A stretch of DNA of 64,000 nucleotides from Pyruvatibacter sp. (lineage in GTDB: Bacteria; Pseudomonadota; Alphaproteobacteria; CGMCC-115125), in the NCBI RefSeq assembly GCF_040219635.1, contig NZ_JAVJSC010000009.1, positions 1-64,000 of the forward strand. Reading direction: 5' to 3'. The notes under the pieces are model-generated. The model did not search any database. It saw only the letters and a program-made list of their open reading frames with translations, and was not told the origin of the DNA. Positions 25,427 to 34,811 of the stretch are shown in pieces. The stretch's first letter is position 1. Each line of letters opens with the position of its first letter. Both the position numbers and the translations under genes were made by a program.

Positions 25427-26080
25427 CTAAGGGCCGCCTGCCACTATCTGTGCGGATTTTTTCCGCAATGCATCTGCCACAGCCTGCGCACTCTGGCGCG
25501 CCAGCGACGACAGCTCCGAGCGGCGGCGTGCAGCCTCGCTGACGCCGTCATACAGAACATCCGTGATGCCCACCTCGCCGCTTTGCGAGGCAACCACCAC
25601 ATAGCTCAACTGCACCGGGTCGCCCGAACTGCGGTTGAGCAACGTATTCACAATAAGCGCCGTGCCGGGGCCAGGCTCCACGTCGCCGCTTTCAAAACTT
25701 ATGGGCAAGGGTTTGGCAAACCGGCTGACATAGTTGGCCACCACGAAGCTGCGATATGCGTCAACAACCAGTGCCTGTTCCGCTTCGTCATAGCCCCGAT
25801 ACGTCGAGGGGCCGATGGACTGCGCGGTCAGGCCAGGGAGGAAATACGTCGTATCCACCACACTGCCGATAAACTCGGCAGAGCCCCCAGTTCCCAACGT
25901 CTGACCGTTTGCCATAAGCTGCTCAAGCCCCGCATGAAGGGCCTCGACTTTGGCAACGGCGTCCGCCGGGTCAACCTGTGCTTTGGCCGGCATGGCCAGA
26001 ACAGCAAGAACCAGCATGATGCCCGCCACAAAACGGGCGCAACTTGTGAGCAAAGAGTGGAGGTTGTGGGTCCAGGGCAT
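25427..26080 (-). CDS. hpnM: HpnM: periplasmic MlaC/Ttg2D-like hopanoid-transport protein
   Basis: A 217-residue secreted protein with a clear signal peptide (MPWTHNLHSLL, hydrophobic core to about residue 32, AKAQ cleavage site). The mature part is a Tol_Tol_Ttg2/MlaC lipid-shuttle domain: SFVVANYVSRFAKPLPISFE and the end-of-domain ITDVLYDGVSEAARRRSEL are characteristic. HpnM is the hopanoid-locus member and partners with the HpnN transporter, encoded divergently 111 bases away. I chose the ATG at 26078-26080 because it starts the signal peptide; the frame is open further upstream to 26158. Confidence 0.87.
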   Translation of the reverse strand: MPWTHNLHSLLTSCARFVAGIMLVLAVLAMPAKAQVDPADAVAKVEALHAGLEQLMANGQTLGTGGSAEFIGSVVDTTYFLPGLTAQSIGPSTYRGYDEAEQALVVDAYRSFVVANYVSRFAKPLPISFESGDVEPGPGTALIVNTLLNRSSGDPVQLSYVVVASQSGEVGITDVLYDGVSEAARRRSELSSLARQSAQAVADALRKKSAQIVAGGP

Positions 26081-26191
26081 TGCGTTGATCCGTTCGCAGT
26101 TGCTGTTACATACAAGGCGCGCGTCGGCATACAGGCTACGACTGTTTCCCGCCGTCATCTATCGTCTCACATGAGCATGTACCATAGCTGA

Positions 26192-28765
26192 ATGTCACGA
26201 TTCCTTGCCACCATTGTGGGTGCCATCACCCGCCACCCCCGCACAACCCTTGTGGGGCTGCTGCTTGTCACACTTCTGGCTGCATGGTTTGCGGTCACTC
26301 ACTTTCGTGTGAATGCGGATCAGGCATCATTGATTGCACCCAACGCTGAGTTTCAGGTGCGGTTTGACGCGTTTCGCGAGGCGTTCCCGGCTTACAAGCG
26401 CACGACCCTTGTGGTGGTTGAAGCCGCATCCCGCAGCGCCGCGCGCAGCGGCGCCATTGACCTGGCGCAGGCGCTCGCCACCCGCGATGACCTGTACCGC
26501 GATGTGTTCACCACCGCCGCATCGCCTTTTTTTCAGACCAACGGCCTGCTCTACCTCGATACGCCTGACATAGCCGCACAACTGGATGCCGTCGTCGAGG
26601 CCCAGCCCGGCATCGCCATCGCCACCGATGAAAAAGGCCTTGGCGGGCTTCTGACACTGCTGCGTCAGGGCACAACCCAGCTTGACGAGACCGGCAACGT
26701 GAACCCGGCCCTGCTGACGCTGGCCCGCGACCTGACCCGTGCCGCAACAGCCTTTGCCGCTGACGACAACGCTCCCATACGCCTGTCGCTGGGCACCGCG
26801 CAGGCAGGTACCGAGACCGCGATTGAACTCATCACCATCCAGATCCGCGAAGACGCAACCGACTTTCTGTCGCCCCGCGCCAAGCTTGACGTGATCCGCC
26901 AGACCGCAACTGATCTGGGACTGACGCCCGAAGCCGGATATCGGATTCGCCTCACCGGCAACATTCCCCTGTCGGTGGAGGAACTGACCCAGGTGCGCGA
27001 CAGCCTGGGCCTGGCGGGCGCCCTATCATTTGCCATGCTGGCAATCGTGCTGGGCTTCGGTGTGCGGTCAGCGCGTATCGTCTCGGTACTGGTGCTGACG
27101 CTCGTGCTCGGCGGCGTATGGTCCATGGCGTGGGCGATGCTGAGCATCGGCGAGGTCAACCTGCTGTCAGCCAGCTTTGCCATTCTGTTTGTCGGGCTGG
27201 GCATCGACTTCGCCATCCACCTTGCCTTGCGCGCACAGGAGGATGTGGAGGCAGGCATGGGCACGCCGGAGGCCCTCACGGCAGCCGCTGGTGACGTCGG
27301 CCCTGCCATCGCGCTGGGCGCGCTGACGTCGGCCATCGGCTTTCTGGCGTTTCTGCCGACCGACTATAAGGGCTTTGCTGATCTGGGTGTTATTGCCGGA
27401 GGCGGTATGGCGCTGGCTTTCATTGCGGCCATCACGGTTATTCCGGCGAGCCTTGCCGCAGGCGGCGTGCCGCACCAGCGCCGCGCCGGGGAAAAGTTTT
27501 CAGCCGTTACCGCCGGTGTGTTTGCGGTGGTGGAGCGCCACGCCCGAACCATTGTTATTGCCGCCATCGCCATCGGGCTTGCCTCTGCTGCTATCGCCAC
27601 CCGTGCCAGCTTTGATTTTTCAACGCTCGCGCTCAAGAATGCTCAATCGGAACCAATCGAGGCGCTGGCCGACCTGCAACAACGAGGGCTGGTAACAGAC
27701 TATGCCGCCTACGTGGTTGTGCCGTCGCTGGAAGAGGTTGACCCGATAGCACAACGTCTCACCGCGCTGCCTACAGTCGCAAGTGTGCGCACAGCCGCGG
27801 GGCTCATTCCCGCCGACCAATCCGAAAAACTTCTGTTGATAGAAGATGCCGCCTTTTTGTTGTTTCCCCTCAAAGCCAAACTGAATGCTCCCGCCGCACC
27901 CGTGCCTGCCGATCTTTCACTGTCAGCACCCGACACAACCGATGCGCAAACCCGCACTGCCTACGCCATGCTTGAAGCAGCGCTTGCAGCCCTGCCCTCT
28001 GACGCGCTGATACAGTTCAACGCCCGTGTCGCCGCGCAGGTAACGCGCGAGCTTGAGATGCTGCTGGCAGTGCTGGACGCCCGCCCCGTCACCTCGCTTG
28101 ACCAGGTGCCGCCGGAAATCCTGGACCGGTACATTTCCCCGTCAGGTGCAGCCCTCGTCATCGGCCTGCCTGCAGGTGATGTCACCCGCACAAGCGAGCT
28201 GAATGCGTTTGTCCGCGATGTAAAATCAGCATTCCCCGACAGCACCGGGCGTGCAGTCGTGGAAGCAACCGTGGGCGACATTGTGGTCAACGCCTTCATC
28301 ACGGCGCTGGTGCTGGCGCTGAGCGCCGTCACCATCATCATTTTCATGGCAACCCGCAGCCTTGCGGACACAGCGCTGATTTTGATGCCACTGCTGCTGG
28401 CCGCCCTCGCCACCACGGCAACCGGCGTGCTCATCGGTATGCCGTTCAATCAGGCCAATATCATTGTTCTGCCGCTCATCATGGGGCTAGGCGTGGACAA
28501 CGGCATTCACGTGTTGATGCGCTACCGGCAGGACGGCTCGCTTGATCGTCTGATGACATCATCAACACCGCGCGCGATTATTCTCAGCACACTGACCACC
28601 ATTGGTGCGTTTGGCGCGCTGGGCATATCGGTTCATGCAGGCACCGCCAGCATCGGCATTCTGCTGACCATCGCCATGGTGTTTTTATTGATTGCAACGG
28701 TGTTTGTGTTGCCCGCAGCGCTCAGCCTGCGTCACCCCCGCTCACACGCCCACCCGGCGGCATAG
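26192..28765 (+). CDS. hpnN: HpnN: RND/MMPL-family hopanoid transporter
   Basis: An 857-residue inner-membrane RND protein that moves hopanoids toward the outer membrane. The topology is duplicated: one helix near residues 19-38, a periplasmic domain, then a five-helix bundle (about 270-420) with GLGIDFAIHLALR. It repeats with a helix near 440-465, a second periplasmic domain and a final bundle (about 700-845) with the GLGVDNGIHVLMRYR motif. The two charged motifs in the bundles are the sterol-sensing/RND proton-relay region. It is divergent from hpnM. Its last 44 bases overlap the convergent MFS gene. Confidence 0.93.
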   Translation: MSRFLATIVGAITRHPRTTLVGLLLVTLLAAWFAVTHFRVNADQASLIAPNAEFQVRFDAFREAFPAYKRTTLVVVEAASRSAARSGAIDLAQALATRDDLYRDVFTTAASPFFQTNGLLYLDTPDIAAQLDAVVEAQPGIAIATDEKGLGGLLTLLRQGTTQLDETGNVNPALLTLARDLTRAATAFAADDNAPIRLSLGTAQAGTETAIELITIQIREDATDFLSPRAKLDVIRQTATDLGLTPEAGYRIRLTGNIPLSVEELTQVRDSLGLAGALSFAMLAIVLGFGVRSARIVSVLVLTLVLGGVWSMAWAMLSIGEVNLLSASFAILFVGLGIDFAIHLALRAQEDVEAGMGTPEALTAAAGDVGPAIALGALTSAIGFLAFLPTDYKGFADLGVIAGGGMALAFIAAITVIPASLAAGGVPHQRRAGEKFSAVTAGVFAVVERHARTIVIAAIAIGLASAAIATRASFDFSTLALKNAQSEPIEALADLQQRGLVTDYAAYVVVPSLEEVDPIAQRLTALPTVASVRTAAGLIPADQSEKLLLIEDAAFLLFPLKAKLNAPAAPVPADLSLSAPDTTDAQTRTAYAMLEAALAALPSDALIQFNARVAAQVTRELEMLLAVLDARPVTSLDQVPPEILDRYISPSGAALVIGLPAGDVTRTSELNAFVRDVKSAFPDSTGRAVVEATVGDIVVNAFITALVLALSAVTIIIFMATRSLADTALILMPLLLAALATTATGVLIGMPFNQANIIVLPLIMGLGVDNGIHVLMRYRQDGSLDRLMTSSTPRAIILSTLTTIGAFGALGISVHAGTASIGILLTIAMVFLLIATVFVLPAALSLRHPRSHAHPAA

Positions 28766-30026
28766 GGTCGCCCGGCTCCTCTACATGCGCATCTGCATCC
28801 GGGTCGTCGAAGCGCGGGTCCATCATGGCAGCACCGGGAGACGTGGGCCGCGCGGTGGCCACAAACACATCCTTTTCCTCATCCGGCACCTGCTTGCGCT
28901 GGCTGATGCGGTAAACAGCATAGCCGCCAAGCAGCGTGTGAATAAGCGCCGTGAACACAAAGACGCCGGCCTGCAGGCCAAACGTGATGAGCGCCGCAGC
29001 GATCAACGGACCCACCGCAGACCCGATGCCGAACACCAGCAGCAACCCGCCTGATACCAGCACAAACTCCGTGGGATCAGCGTGGTCATTCGTGTGCGCC
29101 ACGACAAGGCCGTAAAGCGAAAATGCCGAGATGCCAAACCCCACGACCAGCGCGTAGCCCACAAGGCCGGGCGACGCAAACATAACCATGGCAATACCCG
29201 CGACCGCGCCAATGGCGCTCACACCGCCAATGACCCGGCGACGGTCAATCGCATCCGACAGCCGTCCAAACGGCAACTGCGCGCACGCCCCCGCTACCAG
29301 CGCCAGGCTCATGAAAATGGCAACGCCGGTGGTGCTGAAGCCGATGGTCTGCGCATAGACCGGGCCAAGCGTGCCAAATGCGCCATTCGCCAACCCCACG
29401 GCAAACGCCCCCCATGCGCCGACCGGCGACAGGGTATAGAGCCTGCTCAGGTTCAATACTGTGCGGCCCGGCGGCAGGGGAGCGGGCAGCAGGGTGAGTG
29501 ACGTTGGAATGAGCGCCAGAATGAACAGGATGCCCGCGACAACAAACATGGTGATCTGCAACGGATCAAACGCCACAAGCGACATCTGCCCGGCGGTAAC
29601 GGCCGTGAGATAGACGATCATGTAGGTGGAAAAAACCCGGCCGCGGTTCTCGTTTGTGGCGCGCTCATTGAGCCAGCTTTCAATAATCATCGCAGCACCG
29701 GCAATGGCAAAGCCTGCGACCACCCGCAGCACAAACCACACCTCAGGATAAACCAGCAGCCCCTTTGCCAGCATACCGACAGCCGCCAGCGCCGCCACAA
29801 CGCCGAACGTGCGGATATGCCCGACCCGCGTCAGCGCAACGGGAATGAGGTAGCACCCGGCGATAAAGCCCAACGCATAGGCCGTACCGAAAAAACCGAT
29901 GGTAAAGTCTGAAAAGCCCTCAAGCCCCGCGCGTACAGGCACCAGAATGCCCTGCTGCCCGGCGGCGAAATACAAAATGAGCGTTGTGAACAGCAGTACG
30001 CTGATCGGCAGAACAGTTTTTCGCAA
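28722..30026 (-). CDS. MFS transporter (YcaD-like)
   Basis: A 434-residue major facilitator with twelve predicted helices. The loop after the N-terminal half contains the family signature (IESWLNERATNENRGRVFS), as in the YcaD-type MFS branch, and a second-half counterpart LPFGRLSDAIDRRRV. A hydrophilic C-terminal tail of about 60 residues rich in Asp, Pro and Gly follows. The start is a TTG at 30024-30026 with AGGAG 9 bases upstream. The substrate is unknown. The 3' end overlaps hpnN by 44 bases on the other strand. Confidence 0.85.
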   Translation of the reverse strand: MRKTVLPISVLLFTTLILYFAAGQQGILVPVRAGLEGFSDFTIGFFGTAYALGFIAGCYLIPVALTRVGHIRTFGVVAALAAVGMLAKGLLVYPEVWFVLRVVAGFAIAGAAMIIESWLNERATNENRGRVFSTYMIVYLTAVTAGQMSLVAFDPLQITMFVVAGILFILALIPTSLTLLPAPLPPGRTVLNLSRLYTLSPVGAWGAFAVGLANGAFGTLGPVYAQTIGFSTTGVAIFMSLALVAGACAQLPFGRLSDAIDRRRVIGGVSAIGAVAGIAMVMFASPGLVGYALVVGFGISAFSLYGLVVAHTNDHADPTEFVLVSGGLLLVFGIGSAVGPLIAAALITFGLQAGVFVFTALIHTLLGGYAVYRISQRKQVPDEEKDVFVATARPTSPGAAMMDPRFDDPDADAHVEEPGDPMPPGGRVSGGDAG

Positions 30027-30127
30027 ACCCGGTGGCTCCTCTTGACCAATGCGCTTGGTACGCGCTCACAAAGGCAGGGTCAATGAGGCTGCAAACCCAT
30101 TTGCGCTTGTGGCCCCGGAGAGGTCTA

Positions 30128-30937
30128 ATGCGCCAAATAAAGCCAAGGAAAACCATCCGGATGTCGCAGCGTTCCCCCACACAATCCGCGCTCACCTCAA
30201 AGCGTATCGGCCTGTTTGCCACCTGCCTGGTCAATACCATGCGGCCCCGTGTCGGCTTTGCAGCGCTCACGCTGCTGGAGGATGCGGGCTTTGCCGTTGA
30301 CGTGCCCGGCGACCAGACCTGCTGCGGCCAGCCCAACTACAATTCCGGCGACCGTGCCAGCGCCCGCAGCTTTGCGCTCTCCTTCGTCGCGCTGTTTGAA
30401 GCGTTTGACTATGTGGTGGTGCCGTCAGGCTCCTGTGCCGCCATGGTGCGCGTGCATTACCCCCGCCTGTTTGACGATGGCGACCCGGACAAGGCGCGTG
30501 TGGAGGCGGTTGCCGCCAGGACATATGAACTTGTGTCCTTCCTCGCAGATGTAGCAGGCGTCAGCAGCATCCAGGCACAGCACACCGGCAGCGTGACCTA
30601 TCACGATGCGTGCTCCGGGTTGCGCGAACTCAAAGTGAAAGCCCAACCGCGCAAGCTGCTTGGTGCGATGGACGGCGTCGAGCTCAGGGAGATGGAAGAC
30701 GCCGAAGTCTGCTGCGGCTTTGGCGGCCTGTTCTGCGTCAAGTATCCGGATGTCTCCGGCGAAATGGTGCGCAAGAAATCCGACGAGATTGTAAAGACAC
30801 AAGCCGATGCCCTGGTCACCGGCGATGTGGGCTGCCTGCTCAACATGGAAGGCGCCCTTGCCCGCCGGGGCGACAAGGTGCGCGCGTACCATGTGGCCGA
30901 AGTGCTGGCCGGCATGACAGATGAGGACAACCGCTGA
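30128..30937 (+). CDS. lutA: LutA/GlcF-like (Fe-S) lactate-utilisation subunit
   Basis: A 269-residue CCG-domain protein, one of three subunits of the LutABC L-lactate oxidation complex. Two cysteine-rich CCG modules are seen: DQTCCGQPNYNSG, and YHDACSGLRELK with AEVCCGFGGLFCVKYP. TGDVGCLLNMEG closes the second module. I chose the ATG at 30128, which has GGAGAGG just upstream; an ATG 11 codons later directly before SQRSPTQ is possible. The stop overlaps the lutB start (TGATG), and lutC follows, so it is a compact operon. Confidence 0.9.
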   Translation: MRQIKPRKTIRMSQRSPTQSALTSKRIGLFATCLVNTMRPRVGFAALTLLEDAGFAVDVPGDQTCCGQPNYNSGDRASARSFALSFVALFEAFDYVVVPSGSCAAMVRVHYPRLFDDGDPDKARVEAVAARTYELVSFLADVAGVSSIQAQHTGSVTYHDACSGLRELKVKAQPRKLLGAMDGVELREMEDAEVCCGFGGLFCVKYPDVSGEMVRKKSDEIVKTQADALVTGDVGCLLNMEGALARRGDKVRAYHVAEVLAGMTDEDNR

Positions 30938-32367
30938 TGCACGTCACATCATCACAGTTCTCAGACCGCGCCAAAGACGCCATCAGCAACGAGCAGTTGC
31001 AGGCAGGCTTGTTCATTTTCGGCAAGATTTTTCCGCTGCTGCGTGACGCCACCGCTTCGCAGTTGCCTGAGTTTGAAGCGCTGCGCGACAACGCCCGCGA
31101 CATCAAGGTTCATACCCTTCAAAATCTTGGAACCTATCTCGAAGCCTTCGAGGCACGGGTAACGCAAGCAGGCGGACGCGTTCACTGGGCGCGCACGGCA
31201 CTTGAAGCCAACAGCATTGTCGAACGTCTGTGCAAAGAGGCAGGTGCCAAAAACATCATCAAGTCAAAGTCGATGGTGACCGAAGAACTGGAACTCAACG
31301 ACCACCTGATCGGCAAGGGCTATGATGTTGTCGAAACCGACCTTGGCGAATACATCATCCAGCTTCGCCACGAAAAGCCATTTCATATTGTTGGCCCCGC
31401 GCTGCATCTCACAGCCGCCCAGGTGTCTGACACCTTTTACGAAGCCCACCAGAAGCATGGCCGCACTCAAAAGGTGGACGACAAGGTAAAGCTGGTGGAA
31501 GAAGCCCGCATCGTGCTGCGCGAACGCTTCAAGAATGCCGACGTGGGCATTACCGGCGCAAACTTTCTGGTGGCGGAAACCGGCCAGATCGCGCTCATCA
31601 CCAATGAGGGCAACGCGGACCTGTCAGCAACTCTGCCTAAAAAACACATCGTCGTGACCGGCATCGAAAAAGTGGTGCCGACCCTAGACGACATGGCCGT
31701 GCTGCTGCGGATTCTGGCGCGCTCGGCCACGGGTCAGGAAACCTCCAACTACGTGTCGCTGTATTCAGGCCCGCGCCGTGAACGCGATGCGGACGGCCCT
31801 GCGGAGTTTGATGTGGTGCTGGTGGATAATGGCCGCACCGACATGTTGGGCACGCCGGTTGAAGACATGTTGCGCTGCATCCGCTGCGGGGCGTGTCTCA
31901 ACTCCTGCCCGGTATTCACAACTGTTGGTGGCCAGACATACGGGTCGGTTTATTCAGGCCCGATGGGGGCTGTATGGACGCCCGCGCTGGCCAGCGTTTC
32001 AAGTGCGGCCAAGCTGCCCAACGCCTCAACCTTCTGTGGCAAATGCGAAGACGTATGCCCGGTGCGCATTCCCCTGCCCTCGATGATGCGGCACTGGCGC
32101 GAAAAGGAGTTTGAGGCCCATCTCACGCCATCGGGCCAGCGCTGGGGATTAGGCGTCTGGGCATGGCTGGGCCAACGGCCGTCGCTCTATCGTGCCGCCA
32201 CTAACCTGGCTGGTATCGGCCTGCGGCTGATCGCCAGGCCAAGGCGCGGCGCACCTGTCGCCTCGTGGCTGCCGTTTATCGGCAAGGGGTGGACGCAGTC
32301 GCGCGACCTGGCAGTACCCAAAGAACCAACTTTCCTTAGTCAGTACAAAGAGGGTCGCCGCCGATGA
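30937..32367 (+). CDS. lutB: LutB-like ferredoxin-type lactate-utilisation protein
   Basis: A 476-residue iron-sulfur protein. The N-terminal LUD domain contains KSKSMVTEELELN and GITGANFLVAETG. Two [4Fe-4S] motifs follow, CIRCGACLNSCP and CGKCEDVCPV. The C-terminal region LSQYKEGRRR is hydrophilic. LutB carries electrons in LutABC-mediated lactate-to-pyruvate oxidation. It overlaps lutA by 1 base and lutC by 4. Confidence 0.93.
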   Translation: MHVTSSQFSDRAKDAISNEQLQAGLFIFGKIFPLLRDATASQLPEFEALRDNARDIKVHTLQNLGTYLEAFEARVTQAGGRVHWARTALEANSIVERLCKEAGAKNIIKSKSMVTEELELNDHLIGKGYDVVETDLGEYIIQLRHEKPFHIVGPALHLTAAQVSDTFYEAHQKHGRTQKVDDKVKLVEEARIVLRERFKNADVGITGANFLVAETGQIALITNEGNADLSATLPKKHIVVTGIEKVVPTLDDMAVLLRILARSATGQETSNYVSLYSGPRRERDADGPAEFDVVLVDNGRTDMLGTPVEDMLRCIRCGACLNSCPVFTTVGGQTYGSVYSGPMGAVWTPALASVSSAAKLPNASTFCGKCEDVCPVRIPLPSMMRHWREKEFEAHLTPSGQRWGLGVWAWLGQRPSLYRAATNLAGIGLRLIARPRRGAPVASWLPFIGKGWTQSRDLAVPKEPTFLSQYKEGRRR

Positions 32368-33035
32368 GTGACGCCCGCGCTGCCATTTTCGCCAAAATCA
32401 AGGCCGTTGACGCCAAACGCACAACCACGGACCCCGCTGCGGCAAAGGCGCGGCTTCAATCTCCTCCGCCGCAACTGGTGCCCGCCATGGGCCGCCTGAC
32501 AAAGGATGAGGCCCGCGATACTTTCATCACCAAGGCAATAGCCCTCGGCTGCACCGTCGCGGATTGCACAGGCATGGAAGCCGTGCCCGCAGCAGTTGCT
32601 GCATATCTGAGCGAGCAGAAAACGGATTTGGCGGTCGCCCTGCCTGCTGACGATGATCTGGCGCCCCTTGGGTGGGTACCCGCCGGTCTTTCAACCAGCG
32701 ACACAATCGACAGACAGGCACTCGATGGTGCCACATCCGTGACCCGTGCCCGCGCCGGCGTGGCGGAAACCGGCGCTGTGGCCGTCATGTCCGGCAGCCG
32801 ATACCCGGTCAGCCTTGGCCTGCTGCCGGACCGGCACATCATCGTGCTGCGGGTGGATGAGATTGTCGGCGGCTATGAAGATGTGTGGACGCTCGCCCGC
32901 GACGGGCGCGACAACCAGGGCATGACCCGTGCATTGATTTTTGTCGGCGGCCCATCGCGCACCGGCGACATTGAAGCCACGTTGGTAATGGGCGCACACG
33001 GTCCGCGTGCGGTGCACATCATTCTGGTCGCCTGA
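32364..33035 (+). CDS. lutC: LutC-like LUD-domain lactate-utilisation protein
   Basis: A 223-residue LUD-domain subunit. The conserved core includes TRARAGVAETGAVAVMSG and LLPDRHIIVLRVDEIVGG, and it closes with FVGGPSRTGDIEATLVMGAHGP, the family's most conserved stretch. It starts in an ATGA overlap with lutB. No LutR-type regulator or lactate permease is adjacent. Confidence 0.91.
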   Translation: MSDARAAIFAKIKAVDAKRTTTDPAAAKARLQSPPPQLVPAMGRLTKDEARDTFITKAIALGCTVADCTGMEAVPAAVAAYLSEQKTDLAVALPADDDLAPLGWVPAGLSTSDTIDRQALDGATSVTRARAGVAETGAVAVMSGSRYPVSLGLLPDRHIIVLRVDEIVGGYEDVWTLARDGRDNQGMTRALIFVGGPSRTGDIEATLVMGAHGPRAVHIILVA

Positions 33036-33047
33036 CCGGAAAAGTAC

Positions 33048-33815
33048 CTAGGCTGCCTGCGCGGGAGCCTGCGCCTGTGCCGCTGCCAGATGATCCGCAA
33101 AGACTTTGCGGTAAGTATCAGGCCGCACAACACCAAGCTGCTTGCGCACATCTTCGAGGGGTGCGTGCAGCAGACCTTCCCAGTCCTCACCGGCCCACCA
33201 GGTGGCGCGACGACCATTCCGGAACCCCTCCCACACAGCTTTCCACAGCCGCTTGTCGCCGGATTCGCGCACACCACCGCGTGTGCCGAAATAGATAATC
33301 ATCGCAATGCCGATATTGCCAAGCTGGGCGAACGAGAAGGCCAGCAATGACAACTCCCCCAGACCGTCACGGCCATAGCCGGTGGTGACGTGCCACAGAT
33401 CGTGCATATCGCGGGTGCGGTTGGAATACAGTTCCTGGTCCTTGGTCAGCGTCCAGCGACCACCTTCCACATTGGCCTGCTTGAGACCATCAGCGGACAG
33501 ATTCTCGCGTTCCACAAACTCAAGATAGGCGCGGCCCAGCGAGCCATCGGGCATGGCACGCAGCGCGTCACGGTCATTGAGCACAGTCGCAAGCTCCTGC
33601 CGTGTGGCCATCACGCGGCGACCAACGGGGGACTTGATAAAACGCTTGAAGCTCTTTTGCCGGGATGGCCCGCTCATGGCGCGGATGATGCGAAAAACCT
33701 GCGCTGTGTCTTCAGGATCTTCCATCAGCTTCGCCATCGCCTTCATGGCGAGACGCGGCTGATACCAGTTCGACTGCGGAATCTCGGCTTCAGGTGACAT
33801 ATCTGCAGATGCCAT
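33048..33815 (-). CDS. Coq4-family protein (ubiquinone biosynthesis)
   Basis: A 255-residue Coq4-like protein. The family zinc-binding motif HDxxH is at residues 138-142 (MHDLWHVTTGYGRDGLGE), with the downstream Glu also present. In eukaryotes Coq4 organises the CoQ-synthesis complex, and recent work assigns it ring decarboxylation/hydroxylation. Bacterial members often sit outside ubi operons, as here. It converges on lutC, with 12 bases between the stops. It ends in an Ala/Gln-rich tail. Confidence 0.82.
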   Translation of the reverse strand: MASADMSPEAEIPQSNWYQPRLAMKAMAKLMEDPEDTAQVFRIIRAMSGPSRQKSFKRFIKSPVGRRVMATRQELATVLNDRDALRAMPDGSLGRAYLEFVERENLSADGLKQANVEGGRWTLTKDQELYSNRTRDMHDLWHVTTGYGRDGLGELSLLAFSFAQLGNIGIAMIIYFGTRGGVRESGDKRLWKAVWEGFRNGRRATWWAGEDWEGLLHAPLEDVRKQLGVVRPDTYRKVFADHLAAAQAQAPAQAA

Positions 33816-33904
33816 GACGGCACTCCTCCCGACAATTATGTCAGTAAGATGGGGTGTGATTTATCCGTGCGCAATAGTTTTCAGCAGCAACCCTGAAAAA
33901 CCGC

Positions 33905-34810
33905 TTAATCCTGCCCGTCGCGCAGGGCTGCAACCGCTGCCAGCTGGTGCTCTTTGGCGTCAGGCGACACACTTTTGACGGACGCACTTTCGCCCGCCGC
34001 ATCAAAATCCGCCGAGATTCGCTCAAACCGCTCCGCCGTGAATGACTTGAACTCCGGATGCGTGAACGCATAAAGCCGGTTCTCCAGAATGCACTCCACC
34101 ACGCGCTCCCCCACCACCTCGGCGGGAATGCCCGCCTCAATGGCCTGGTTGGATTGCGCAATCGCATCCTGATCGGGCGCTTTGTCATTTGCATATTTGT
34201 CAGAGCGCGTGCGCCGCGAGGTGCCGATCTGTGTTTTCACAAAGCCGGGGCACAGCACGGAGACGCCAATGCCGAACGGCTCAAGCTCCATCGACAAATC
34301 TTCCGACATACCGACCACGGCATATTTTGTTGCCGTGTACGGACCAAATCCTGGGATCGGTACAAGACCCGCCATCGACGCCGTGTTGACCACATGGCCG
34401 CCCTCACCGTGCTGCTTGATGAGTGGCACGAAGGCTTCAATGCCCCACACAACGCCTTTGAGGTTGACATCAATGGACCATTCCCAGTCCGACGGCGTCA
34501 CTTCGTCCATCGGCCCGCCCGCGCCAATGCCCGCATTGTTGCAAACAATGTGAACCTTGCCGAACCGCTCAATGGTTTTGGCAGCGGCCGCCCGCATGGC
34601 ATCGCGGTCAGACACATCCAGCACCACACCATCCACCTGCGTGTTGCTCTTTGACAAAAGCTCCACCGCAGCCTTCAGCGGTGCTTCTTCAATGTCCGCC
34701 AGCATCACATTGGCCCCGCGCGCCGCGAAGCTTCTGGCCATTGCAAGGCCGATACCGCTGGCACCGCCGGTAATGAAAGCGGTTTTCCCTGAAAAATCGG
34801 TCACTGGCAT
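33905..34810 (-). CDS. Short-chain dehydrogenase/reductase
   Basis: A 301-residue SDR. It has cofactor motif TGGASGIGLAMA, structural CNNAGIG, catalytic serine in VNTASMAGLVP and the active-site YTATK (YxxxK). The acidic end of the second strand (MLADIEEAP) favours NAD(H). The C-terminus is longer than the minimal SDR by about 50 residues. I chose the ATG at 34808-34810, with AAGGA 8 bases upstream. The tetR gene ends 1 base before it, so the two form an operon. The substrate is unknown. Confidence 0.87.
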   Translation of the reverse strand: MPVTDFSGKTAFITGGASGIGLAMARSFAARGANVMLADIEEAPLKAAVELLSKSNTQVDGVVLDVSDRDAMRAAAAKTIERFGKVHIVCNNAGIGAGGPMDEVTPSDWEWSIDVNLKGVVWGIEAFVPLIKQHGEGGHVVNTASMAGLVPIPGFGPYTATKYAVVGMSEDLSMELEPFGIGVSVLCPGFVKTQIGTSRRTRSDKYANDKAPDQDAIAQSNQAIEAGIPAEVVGERVVECILENRLYAFTHPEFKSFTAERFERISADFDAAGESASVKSVSPDAKEHQLAAVAALRDGQD

Positions 34811-34811
34811 T

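Noticed and set aside
30036..30127. Longer N-terminus for lutA starting at 30032
   Set aside because: The added residues do not resemble the family and no ribosome site precedes that start, while GGAGAGG precedes the ATG at 30128.
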